Source: Pseudomonas koreensis (GTDB lineage: Bacteria; Pseudomonadota; Gammaproteobacteria; Pseudomonadales; Pseudomonadaceae). From it: a stretch of 64,000 nt of DNA. This document shows positions 25,478 through 34,121 of this stretch, piece by piece; position 1 is the first letter of the stretch; each line of letters begins with the position of its first letter. The stretch is taken from positions 103,742-167,741 of the forward strand of contig NZ_JAOEJU010000012.1 of the NCBI RefSeq assembly GCF_025447595.1, read 5' to 3'. A model generated the notes under the pieces. The model was given only the letters and a program-made list of their open reading frames with translations, searched no databases and was not told where the DNA came from. Both the position numbers and the translations under genes were made by a program.

Positions 25478-25753
25478 ATGCCTGCTCGTGAAATCGAAAT
25501 CATCAACAAGCTGGGCCTGCACGCCCGCGCATCGGCAAAATTCGTCGGAGTGGCGGGTCAGTTTCCCGATTGCACGATCAGAGTGGGCCGCACCCCGGAA
25601 ACCACGGTTGACGGTAAAAGCATCATGGCAATGATGATGCTCGCTGCGGGCAAGGGCACCAAGATCCACCTGAGCACCGATGGCCACCAGGAACAGGAAG
25701 CCATGGACGCGCTGGTGACACTGATCAACAACTACTTCGACGAAGGTGGTTGA
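25478..25753 (+). CDS. ptsO: HPr-like phosphocarrier NPr
   Basis: A 91-residue HPr-family protein (NPr) that passes phosphate from PtsP to PtsN. The active-site histidine is His15 in LGLHARASAKF; the second family motif is KSIMAMMMLAAGKGTKI. The length suits NPr; the regulatory Ser46 region reads GKSIMA, as in HPr-type carriers. Last gene of the rpoN cluster, ending before a terminator-like hairpin and the convergent ZIP gene. Confidence 0.93.
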   Translation: MPAREIEIINKLGLHARASAKFVGVAGQFPDCTIRVGRTPETTVDGKSIMAMMMLAAGKGTKIHLSTDGHQEQEAMDALVTLINNYFDEGG

Positions 25754-25766
25754 AAACGCTTGAATC

Positions 25767-25784
25767 GAGGGAGCCAGCTCCCTC
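25767..25784. terminator. hairpin between convergent ptsO and ZIP genes
   Basis: GAGGGAG (25767-25773) pairs with CTCCCTC (25778-25784) around CCAG. No strong T-run, but its position between converging genes fits a terminator. Confidence 0.5.
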
Positions 25785-25792
25785 CTCCTGCT

Positions 25793-26686
25793 TCAGCCCA
25801 GCGCAGTATCCATCACCATCATCAGACAGAAACCGATCAACAATCCCAGACTTGCCAGCTTCTCGTGACCATTGCGGCGCGACTCTGGGATGACCTCGTG
25901 AGTCACCACCAGCAGCATCGCACCTGCCGCCAACGCCAGGCCCAAGGGCAGCAAGAGCTCGGCAAGACTGACCAGCCACGCACACAGCAGCGCGAACACC
26001 GGCTCGACCAGACCTGATGCAGCGCCAATCAAAAACGCCTTGAACCGCGACATCCCGGCACCCGCCAACACAAGTGCAATCACCAGCCCTTCCGGCACAT
26101 CCTGCAAGGCAATGCCCATCGCCAGACTGTCTGCGTCCGGCATACCACCGCCGGCCGAGACACCGACCGCCATGCCTTCCGGAATGTTATGAGCAATGAT
26201 GGCGAACACGAACAGCCAGATCCGCGGCGGAATCACCGGATGCTCGAAAGTGCCGATGAGCATTTCCGGCGAGGCGCCCGACACCCGACGATCAACCAGA
26301 TACAGGCCGAACGCCCCGAGCATGATGCCGAAGCAGATCAGGCCGCTGGCACCCCACGGGCTCATCCCCAGACTTTCAGCGGCGGCGATTCCCGGAACGA
26401 TCAGCGAAAACGCGGTGGCTGCCAGCATCACACCGGCGCCAAAACCCAGCAACGTATCGCCCAGTGCCTGGGGCATGTTGCGGATCACCAGCACCGGAAC
26501 GGCTCCAAGTGCAGTGCCGAGGGCGCAAATTGCGCCGCCCTGCAACGCCCGCGACAGCCTCGGCTCCAGATTCAGCCATTCCAGTCCGTGAGCGACCAGC
26601 AAGGTCATGCCCGCCAACAGCAACAGCGAACCGATTGCGTAACGAAACATACGCCCACTTCCGATCGCCAGTGTTTCAGTGCCCAT
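25793..26686 (-). CDS. ZIP family metal transporter
   Basis: A 297-residue integral membrane protein of the ZIP family, which imports divalent metals such as zinc, iron or manganese. Seven to eight hydrophobic helices are visible. The metal path motif HNIPEGMAVGVS is in TM4 (about residues 176-187), and the TM5 counterpart DVPEGLVIAL has Asp where many ZIPs have His (HNIPEG/QDVPEG), as in GufA-type members. It lies immediately after sodA and on the same strand (30-base gap), suggesting link to manganese or iron supply for SodA. Metal specificity cannot be read from sequence. Confidence 0.9.
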   Translation of the reverse strand: MGTETLAIGSGRMFRYAIGSLLLLAGMTLLVAHGLEWLNLEPRLSRALQGGAICALGTALGAVPVLVIRNMPQALGDTLLGFGAGVMLAATAFSLIVPGIAAAESLGMSPWGASGLICFGIMLGAFGLYLVDRRVSGASPEMLIGTFEHPVIPPRIWLFVFAIIAHNIPEGMAVGVSAGGGMPDADSLAMGIALQDVPEGLVIALVLAGAGMSRFKAFLIGAASGLVEPVFALLCAWLVSLAELLLPLGLALAAGAMLLVVTHEVIPESRRNGHEKLASLGLLIGFCLMMVMDTALG

Positions 26687-26716
26687 AGTCAGCCTTGGAT
26701 TGTTTTTATAGGAGAC

Positions 26717-27328
26717 TTAAACCAGCGCGGCCTGATAGCGCGCAGCGACTTGCGGCCAGTTGATCACGTTGTAGAACGCGCTGATGTATTCCGGCCGACG
26801 GTTCTGATACCGCAGGTAGTACGCGTGCTCCCACACGTCGAGACCGAGAATCGGCGTGTTGCCGTTCATCAGCGGGCTGTCCTGGTTACCGCTGCTTTCC
26901 ACAACCAGTTTTTTGTCCGGGGTGACACTGAGCCACGCCCAGCCACTGCCAAAACGGGTCAGCGCAGCCTTGGTAAAGGCCTCCTTGAAACTGTCGAGGC
27001 CACCCAGTTGCTCATCGATTGCCTTGGCCAGAACGCCATCGGGCTTGCCGCCACCGTTGGGCACCATCACTTCCCAGAACAGCGAATGATTGGCGTGACC
27101 GCCGCCCTGGTTGATCACCGCCGCGCGGAGTGTTTCCGGCAGTTGCTGGACGCTGGCGACCAGTTTTTCCACCGGCCATTCCGCGAATTCGGTGCCCTCG
27201 ACCGCGGCGTTCAGGTTATTGATGTAGGTCTGGTGATGCTTGGTGTAGTGGATCTCCATGGTTTGCGCATCGATGTGCGGCTCCAGTGCGTCGTAGGCGT
27301 AAGGCAAGGCTGGCAGGGTAAAAGCCAT
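26717..27328 (-). CDS. sodA: manganese superoxide dismutase
   Basis: A 203-residue Mn/Fe-type superoxide dismutase, cytoplasmic. Metal ligands are His27 (EIHYTKHH), His in NHSLFW, and Asp/His in DVWEHAYYL. The start MAFTLPALPY is clear. Its position as the last gene of fagA-fumC-orfX-sodA, behind a Fur box, points to the manganese enzyme (SodM/SodA), made when iron is scarce so that SodB (iron) can be replaced. The orfX stop codon ends one base before the sodA ATG, so they are coupled. Confidence 0.94.
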   Translation of the reverse strand: MAFTLPALPYAYDALEPHIDAQTMEIHYTKHHQTYINNLNAAVEGTEFAEWPVEKLVASVQQLPETLRAAVINQGGGHANHSLFWEVMVPNGGGKPDGVLAKAIDEQLGGLDSFKEAFTKAALTRFGSGWAWLSVTPDKKLVVESSGNQDSPLMNGNTPILGLDVWEHAYYLRYQNRRPEYISAFYNVINWPQVAARYQAALV

Positions 27329-27329
27329 T

Positions 27330-27770
27330 TCAGTGGACTCCATGGTGATGTGGGGCAGGCGCTCGACGCGCATTGCCGGTATCCGGATGCAGCAAACGCT
27401 GGGTGCGTGGGTATTCGCCGTGTTCGCTGATGAAATTGAGCAGCTCGACATAGGTCTTGCTGCTCTGGCGCAGTGCCGCTTCACGCAGCGCCGGTCGCAG
27501 GCGCTCGTCCTGCATGGTCTGCAACAGTCGTTGATGGATCGCGCAGAGGTACTCGGCGCTCTCCTCCGGCTGATTCAGACGCAGATGCAGGTCGGCCAGG
27601 TTGTGATGGGAGATGACGCAGGCCGCCACCGCTTCGTCGGCATCGGCCCAGCGCTCGAACAACACCTGCGCCAAAGCCAGGGCTTGCAGGTAAGCCTCGC
27701 GGGCATCGATCAGCTCGCCCAGGATGAAGCAGTGATTGGCCCGTTCGATCGTGCGTTTCCAGTGCTCCAT
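27330..27770 (-). CDS. OrfX-type protein of the fumC-sodA operon
   Basis: A 146-residue protein matching the unnamed gene between fumC and sodA in Pseudomonas. It is helical, with TPR-like spacing (ELIDAREAYLQALALAQVLFERW, then NLADLHLRLNQPEESAEYL), and ends in a His-rich tail (RRAPAPHHHGVH). No catalytic motif is seen. It starts 28 bases after fumC and its stop abuts the sodA start, so it is made under iron limitation. A scaffold or metal-handling role is possible from the tail but unproven. Confidence 0.8.
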   Translation of the reverse strand: MEHWKRTIERANHCFILGELIDAREAYLQALALAQVLFERWADADEAVAACVISHHNLADLHLRLNQPEESAEYLCAIHQRLLQTMQDERLRPALREAALRQSSKTYVELLNFISEHGEYPRTQRLLHPDTGNARRAPAPHHHGVH

Positions 27771-27797
27771 GGTGAACCTCCAAAGCGGTTGCGGTGC

Positions 27798-29174
27798 TTA
27801 CACGCCGCCGGCGGTGAGTTTCTCGGGATTGAGCAACTCTTCCAGCTGGCTGCGCGACAGATCGGTGTGTTCCAGCGCCACGTCGATCACCGGGCGACCC
27901 TGTTTGTAGGCCTGCTTGGCGATTTCGGCAGCCTTCTGGTAACCGATGATCGGGTTGAGCGCGGTCACCAGAATCGGATTGCGCGAGAGCGCTTCCTTAA
28001 GGCGCGACTCGTTGACCTTGAAGCTGGCAATCGCCTTGTCGCCCAGCAGACGGCTGGAGTTGGCCAGCAACTCGATGCTGCTCAGCAGGTTCTGGGCGAT
28101 GATCGGCAGCATTACGTTCAGTTCGAAATTGCCTGACAGCCCGGCGATGGTGATCACTGAGTCGTTGCCGATCACTTGTGCGGCAACCATGGCGGTGGCT
28201 TCCGGAATCACCGGATTGACCTTGCCTGGCATGATCGACGAGCCCGGTTGTAGCCCCTCGAGCTCGATTTCACCGAGGCCGGCGAGCGGACCGGAATTCA
28301 TCCAGCGCAGGTCGTTGGCGATTTTCATCAGCGACACGGCGGTAGCCTTGAGCTGGCCCGACACCGCCACGGCGGTGTCTTGCGAACCAATCAGAGCGAA
28401 CAGATCCTTGCCCGGCGTGAACTGGACGTTGGTCAACTGACTGAGCTGACGGCTGAAACGCGCAGCGAACTCCGGATGCGCATTGATCCCGGTGCCGACC
28501 GCAGTGCCGCCCTGCGCAAGGGATTGCAGGCTTGGCAGCAAATCCTGCAGGTGACCGATATTGGCCTTGAGCTGCTGCGCCCAACCGTTGAGCACCTGGC
28601 TCATGCGCACTGGCATCGCGTCCATCAGGTGGGTGCGACCGGTCTTGACGTGGTGATGGACTTGCTCGGACTTGCGCTCGATCACCTGCACCAGGTGCAA
28701 CAGCGCCGGCAGCAGTTGTTCGTGCAGGGCCAGTGCGGCGCTGACGTGGATGGTGGTCGGAATGATGTCGTTGCTGCTCTGCCCGCAGTTGACGTGATCG
28801 TTGGGATTCACCGGCTCATCAAGCAGGCGGCTGGCCAGCGTGGCGATCACTTCGTTGGCGTTCATGTTGGAGCTGGTGCCGGAGCCGGTCTGGAAGATAT
28901 CCACCGGAAAATGCTGCATGAAGTCGCCTTCCAGCAGCCCTTGCGCAGCATCGCTGATGGCTTTGCCTTGCGCGGCGCTGATCTGGTTGAGTTCAACGTT
29001 GGCGCGAGCAGCGGCCGCTTTGGCCAGAATCAGGGCGCGGATGAACTGGGTCGGCATCGGTTTGCCGCTGATCGGGAAGTTATCCACTGCACGCTGGGTC
29101 TGCGCGCCGTAGAGAGCGTCCACCGGCACCTGCAGTTCGCCCATGCTGTCGCGCTCAATACGTGTCTTGGTCAT
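27798..29174 (-). CDS. fumC: fumarate hydratase class II
   Basis: A 458-residue iron-independent fumarase, converting fumarate to malate in the TCA cycle. The family signature GSSIMPGKVNP is present (about residues 312-322), as are TGRTHLMDAMPVRMSQ and SGTSSNMNANEV. The class II enzyme replaces iron-sulfur fumarases when iron is scarce, in keeping with the Fur box at 29579-29615. Its start overlaps the end of fagA by 20 bases. Confidence 0.95.
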   Translation of the reverse strand: MTKTRIERDSMGELQVPVDALYGAQTQRAVDNFPISGKPMPTQFIRALILAKAAAARANVELNQISAAQGKAISDAAQGLLEGDFMQHFPVDIFQTGSGTSSNMNANEVIATLASRLLDEPVNPNDHVNCGQSSNDIIPTTIHVSAALALHEQLLPALLHLVQVIERKSEQVHHHVKTGRTHLMDAMPVRMSQVLNGWAQQLKANIGHLQDLLPSLQSLAQGGTAVGTGINAHPEFAARFSRQLSQLTNVQFTPGKDLFALIGSQDTAVAVSGQLKATAVSLMKIANDLRWMNSGPLAGLGEIELEGLQPGSSIMPGKVNPVIPEATAMVAAQVIGNDSVITIAGLSGNFELNVMLPIIAQNLLSSIELLANSSRLLGDKAIASFKVNESRLKEALSRNPILVTALNPIIGYQKAAEIAKQAYKQGRPVIDVALEHTDLSRSQLEELLNPEKLTAGGV

Positions 29175-29562
29175 CGGTAAATCCTTGGACTAATTCAATG
29201 AGAGGAATCGAGGGTTGCAACTCGCAAGTGGCAAGCTGCCAGGTGTAGCTTTGCCAGCGTTTGAGCCTGCATTTGCACAGCGAAAGGCGCTCCATTTCAC
29301 GCAGCGGGCGCCAGGCTTGATCGAGGCAGAGGCTGCGCCAGTGCCACGGCAATGCGATATCGGTGGCCGTATCGAGCAGCAGACGGAAAGAGGTTTCAGC
29401 CACCATCCAGGGCGAGGTCGCCGTGCAGCAGGCTAGATACCGGCCTTCGGCCAGGTAGTGTTCGATCAGACGCGGTTCGTCGGGATCCATGGCGCAACGG
29501 ATCTGGCGACTCATCCAGCGCCAGCTTTCGAGGTACGGCTGCTCGTGCAAGGCAGAACTCAT
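29155..29562 (-). CDS. fagA: FagA, Fur-associated protein
   Basis: A 135-residue protein matching FagA, the first gene of the Pseudomonas fagA-fumC-orfX-sodA operon. The sequence is rich in Trp and Cys (CAMDPDEPRLIEHYLAEGRYLACC, LSLCKCRLKRW), which suggests metal or redox chemistry, but its function is unknown. It begins 17 bases after the Fur box region and its end overlaps fumC, so translation is coupled. Confidence 0.83.
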   Translation of the reverse strand: MSSALHEQPYLESWRWMSRQIRCAMDPDEPRLIEHYLAEGRYLACCTATSPWMVAETSFRLLLDTATDIALPWHWRSLCLDQAWRPLREMERLSLCKCRLKRWQSYTWQLATCELQPSIPLIELVQGFTDDQDTY

Positions 29563-29578
29563 GATTCTGGGCTCATCC

Positions 29579-29615
29579 GATAATGAGATTTATTATTAGA
29601 TGATAATGAGAACGA
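29579..29615 (-). promoter_or_regulatory. Fur box upstream of fagA-fumC-orfX-sodA
   Basis: On the minus strand the stretch reads CTCATTATCATCTAATAATAA followed by ATCTCATTATC (two parts, overlapping 29579-29612). It matches the Fur consensus of repeated NATWAT hexamers (GATAATGATAATC type) at several registers. It sits 17-50 bases before the fagA start codon, over the promoter, so iron-loaded Fur should repress the whole operon. Confidence 0.8.
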
Positions 29616-29667
29616 AAACAAGGGCGGCTTTTTAGCTGACCTTATCAGCCAAAAAATTTTCGGACAC

Positions 29668-29706
29668 AAAAAAAGGCGCGCCACCCCAATCGGGTGGCGC
29701 GCCTTT
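29668..29706 (-). terminator. terminator of pmbA
   Basis: AAAGGCGCGCCACCC (29672-29686) pairs perfectly with GGGTGGCGCGCCTTT (29692-29706), with A-runs on the left. It lies 18 bases past the pmbA stop and could also act in the plus direction, shielding the fagA promoter. Confidence 0.88.
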
Positions 29707-29723
29707 GTTTACCTGACGGAGGC

Positions 29724-31070
29724 TTAACTGCCCGCGACAGTCATCTTCTCGATCAACACCGAGCCGGTGCGAATGTTGCTGCGCAGTTCCAGATCGTTAC
29801 CAACGGCGACAATCTGCTTGAACATGTCGCGCATGTTGCCGGCGATGGTCACTTCCTGCACCGCGAACTGGATTTCACCGTTCTCGACCCAGAAACCCGC
29901 CGCACCGCGCGAGTAATCACCAGTCACCATGTTCAGACCGTGACCCATCAACTCGGTGACCAACAGGCCACGCCCCATGCGTCGCAACAATGCGGCCTGG
30001 TCTTCATCCCCATGGGTGACGAACAGGTTATGTACGCCGCCCGCGTTGGCGGTGCTCGGCATGCCGAGTTTGCGACCGGAATAGGTGCCGAGGATGTACG
30101 AGACCAACTCACCCTTTTCGACGAACGGTTTGGCATAGGTCGCCAGCCCGTCACCGTCGTACGACGCACTGCTTATGGCGCGCATCAGGTGCGGACGCTC
30201 GTCGATGGTCAGCCACTCTGGAAACAGCTTCTGCCCCAGCGTCCCTTCAAGGAAGGACGATTTGCGATACAGGCTGCCGCCGGAAATCGCCGAGAGGAAA
30301 CTGCCAAACAACCCGCCCGCCAGTTCGGCAGAAAACAGCACCGGTACTTCGCAGGTCGGCACCGGGCGCGCACCCAGACGGCTCGCCGCCCGCTGTGCGG
30401 CGCGCTGGCCAATGCTCACCGGATCCGCCAGCAAGCTGCCCTGACGGTTCACGTCATACCAGTAATCGCGCTGCATCTGGCCATCGGCCTCGGCGATCAT
30501 CACGCAGCTCAGGCTATGCCGGGTCGAAGCGTAACCGCCGATGAAACCATGGCTGTTGCCGTACACGCGGCAACCCTGATGAGTACTCAACGTGGTGCCA
30601 TCAGCATTCTTGATGCGCACATCAGCGTCGAACGCGGCGGCTTCGCAGAGCAACGCTTTCTCGATGGCCTGCTCCGGGGTAATGTCCCATTGGTGGAACA
30701 GGTCGAAATCCTGGATATCCCTGGCCATCAGCGCGGCATCGGCCAGCCCCGAGGCTTCGTCTTCGGAAGTGTGTTTGGCAATTGCCAGCGCCGCAGCGAC
30801 GGTCTCGCGAATCGCATCCGGCCCGGTGGCAGAGGTGCTGGCCGAACCTTTACGCTGGCCGACATACAATGTGATGCCAAAGCCCTGATCGCGGTTGAAC
30901 TCGACCGTTTCGACTTCACGCTGACGCACCGACGTCGACAGGCCCTGCTCCAGCGACACCGCTACTTCGCAGGCACTGGCGCCCTGACGCTTGGCTTCGG
31001 CGATGATCTGCTCGACCTGTTCCTGCAGTGCCGGCAATGCCTGCGGGCCGACGCTTTCAACTGCACTCAT
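29724..31070 (-). CDS. pmbA: PmbA (TldE), partner subunit of the TldD/E protease
   Basis: A 448-residue cytoplasmic protein of the U62 peptidase family. PmbA pairs with TldD to form a heterodimeric metalloprotease that trims unfolded or leader-containing peptides (microcin B17 maturation, CcdA degradation). It lacks the HEXXXH zinc motif, as expected of the non-catalytic partner. Blocks TSVRQREVETVEFNRDQGFG and GYASTRHSLSC are typical. The start MSAVESVGPQ at 31070 is preferred to ATGs 6 and 12 bases upstream. It is separated from tldD by the oppositely oriented darP gene, as is common in Pseudomonas. Confidence 0.93.
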   Translation of the reverse strand: MSAVESVGPQALPALQEQVEQIIAEAKRQGASACEVAVSLEQGLSTSVRQREVETVEFNRDQGFGITLYVGQRKGSASTSATGPDAIRETVAAALAIAKHTSEDEASGLADAALMARDIQDFDLFHQWDITPEQAIEKALLCEAAAFDADVRIKNADGTTLSTHQGCRVYGNSHGFIGGYASTRHSLSCVMIAEADGQMQRDYWYDVNRQGSLLADPVSIGQRAAQRAASRLGARPVPTCEVPVLFSAELAGGLFGSFLSAISGGSLYRKSSFLEGTLGQKLFPEWLTIDERPHLMRAISSASYDGDGLATYAKPFVEKGELVSYILGTYSGRKLGMPSTANAGGVHNLFVTHGDEDQAALLRRMGRGLLVTELMGHGLNMVTGDYSRGAAGFWVENGEIQFAVQEVTIAGNMRDMFKQIVAVGNDLELRSNIRTGSVLIEKMTVAGS

Positions 31071-31178
31071 GCTCATCTCCACTCAAATTCTGCTTTCGGC
31101 TGGGGCCTTCGAGCGACCGGGCCGGACAAGCGGCCCCCGACTGGTTATCATGGCGGCGTTTCTTTGCGGACTGCCACC

Positions 31179-31703
31179 ATGGTTGATTCTTACGACGACT
31201 CCCTCGATACGGGAGAAAAAAGCAAATCCCAGGTCAAACGCGAGCTGCATGCTCTGGTTGACCTTGGCGAGCGCCTTACAACGCTCAAGCCCGACTTGCA
31301 GGCAAAACTGCCATTGACCGACGCATTGCGCCGGGCCCTGGCCGATGCGCCCAAGCACACCGCGAACATCGCGCGTAAACGGCATTTGCAGTTCATCGGC
31401 AAACTGATGCGCGATCAGGACACTGACGCGATTCTCACCTTGCTCGATCAACTCGATGCCTCTACCCGTCAGTACAACGAGCGTTTCCACAACCTCGAAC
31501 GCTGGCGTGACCGCCTGATCGGCGGAGACGATGCCGTGCTGGAAAAATTCGTCGTCGATTACCCGGACGCCGACCGCCAGCAACTGCGTTCCCTGATCCG
31601 TCAGGCCCAGCATGAGGTCGCGCAAAACAAACCTCCTGCCTCGAGCCGCAAGATCTTCAAGTACATCCGTGAGCTGGACGAGACTCAACGCGGTCTGCGT
31701 TGA
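31179..31703 (+). CDS. darP: ribosome biogenesis factor DarP (YjgA)
   Basis: A 174-residue DUF615-family protein. E. coli YjgA/DarP associates with late 50S precursors and promotes peptidyl-transferase centre maturation. The sequence is helical and charged: SKSQVKRELHALVDLGERL at the N-terminus, ARKRHLQFIGKLMRDQD in the middle and KIFKYIRELDETQ at the end. The ATG at 31179 is preceded by a weak site; the longer upstream frame runs antisense to pmbA and is not coding. It stands alone between pmbA (divergent) and tldD (convergent). Confidence 0.92.
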   Translation: MVDSYDDSLDTGEKSKSQVKRELHALVDLGERLTTLKPDLQAKLPLTDALRRALADAPKHTANIARKRHLQFIGKLMRDQDTDAILTLLDQLDASTRQYNERFHNLERWRDRLIGGDDAVLEKFVVDYPDADRQQLRSLIRQAQHEVAQNKPPASSRKIFKYIRELDETQRGLR

Positions 31704-31713
31704 TATTCGCCAC

Positions 31714-31739
31714 CGGGTGGCCGCACCGCGCGCCACCCG
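31714..31739. terminator. bidirectional terminator between darP and tldD
   Basis: CGGGTGGC (31714-31721) pairs with GCCACCCG (31732-31739) across a ten-base loop. It lies between two converging genes. Confidence 0.65.
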
Positions 31740-31754
31740 AAGCTCCATCCCTTC

Positions 31755-33197
<1,443 letters not shown>

Positions 33198-33202
33198 AGG
33201 TT

Positions 33203-34063
33203 TTACGCCTTAAATTCGTGTTCTGAAGCAGGTCGCTGCGCGCCCTGCGAAAAAAACCGCCGATGACCGGTCACCGGCATTCGCGCCCGGATGGACGCCT
33301 GTTCATTGCTGTCGCGCTCGGCCAGCAGCACGGCTTCGCCCTGTTCCTGCTGCGCCAGCACACGGCCCCACGGATCGACAATCGCCCCGTGGCCAAAGGT
33401 TTCCCGGGGCCCCGGATGCGTTCCGCCCTGGGCTGCCGCCAGCACGTAGCACTGGGTTTCAATGGCCCGCGCGCGGATCAACACGTCCCAGTGCGCCGCC
33501 CCCGTCACTGCGGTGAAAGCCGACGGTGCGGTAATCAGTTCAGCACCGGCCGCGCGCAATTCGCTGTACAGCTCCGGGAAGCGCAGGTCGTAGCACACCG
33601 TCAGGCCCAATCGCCCGACCGGCGTGTCCGCGACCACTACGCCACTGCCATAAGCATAGTCATCGGATTCGCGGTAACGGCCGCGATTGTCCGCCACATC
33701 CACATCAAACAGATGCAGCTTGTCATAGCGTGCAACGATTTCGCCCTGTTCGTTTACCAGCAGCGAACAGGCATGGGACTTGGCCTCGGGTTGCCCCAAC
33801 GGTGGTAGCGGCAGGGTTCCGGCCACAATCCATAACTTGAGGTCGCGGGCGGTCTGTTTCAACCACGGCAGGATCGGGCCTTCGCCGAGCGCTTCGGCGC
33901 GACCGATGTCGGCGATGTCGCGACGCCCCATGGCGGCGAAGTTCTCCGGCAGCACCGCCAGCTTCGCGCCGGCGTTGGCCGCTTGTTCGAGCAAACGCCG
34001 GGCATCGCGCAGATTGGCCAGAACATCGCTCTGGCTGACCATTTGAATCACCGCTAAAGACAT
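33203..34063 (-). CDS. nitrilase-family carbon-nitrogen hydrolase
   Basis: A 286-residue C-N hydrolase with the Glu-Lys-Cys triad: Glu40 (LPENFAAMG), Lys115 (YDKLHLFDV) and Cys157 (TVCYDLRFPELY). It matches the Nit1/Nit2-like group (YhcX/NitA-type), whose members hydrolyse deaminated glutathione or omega-amides. The substrate cannot be told from sequence; deaminated glutathione amidase is a good candidate given DVDVADNRGRY. Operon position: between yhdP (58 bases upstream) and tldD (five bases downstream), all on the minus strand. Confidence 0.9.
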   Translation of the reverse strand: MSLAVIQMVSQSDVLANLRDARRLLEQAANAGAKLAVLPENFAAMGRRDIADIGRAEALGEGPILPWLKQTARDLKLWIVAGTLPLPPLGQPEAKSHACSLLVNEQGEIVARYDKLHLFDVDVADNRGRYRESDDYAYGSGVVVADTPVGRLGLTVCYDLRFPELYSELRAAGAELITAPSAFTAVTGAAHWDVLIRARAIETQCYVLAAAQGGTHPGPRETFGHGAIVDPWGRVLAQQEQGEAVLLAERDSNEQASIRARMPVTGHRRFFSQGAQRPASEHEFKA

Positions 34064-34121
34064 GGCGCACTCCGCAAGAGGTATGCGGCCATGCTACTCC
34101 ATCGGTTCAGAGACTGGCTGA

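Noticed and set aside
29694..31178. Plus-strand extension upstream of darP, giving a 669-residue frame
   Set aside because: It is antisense to pmbA; darP homology begins only at the ATG 31179.
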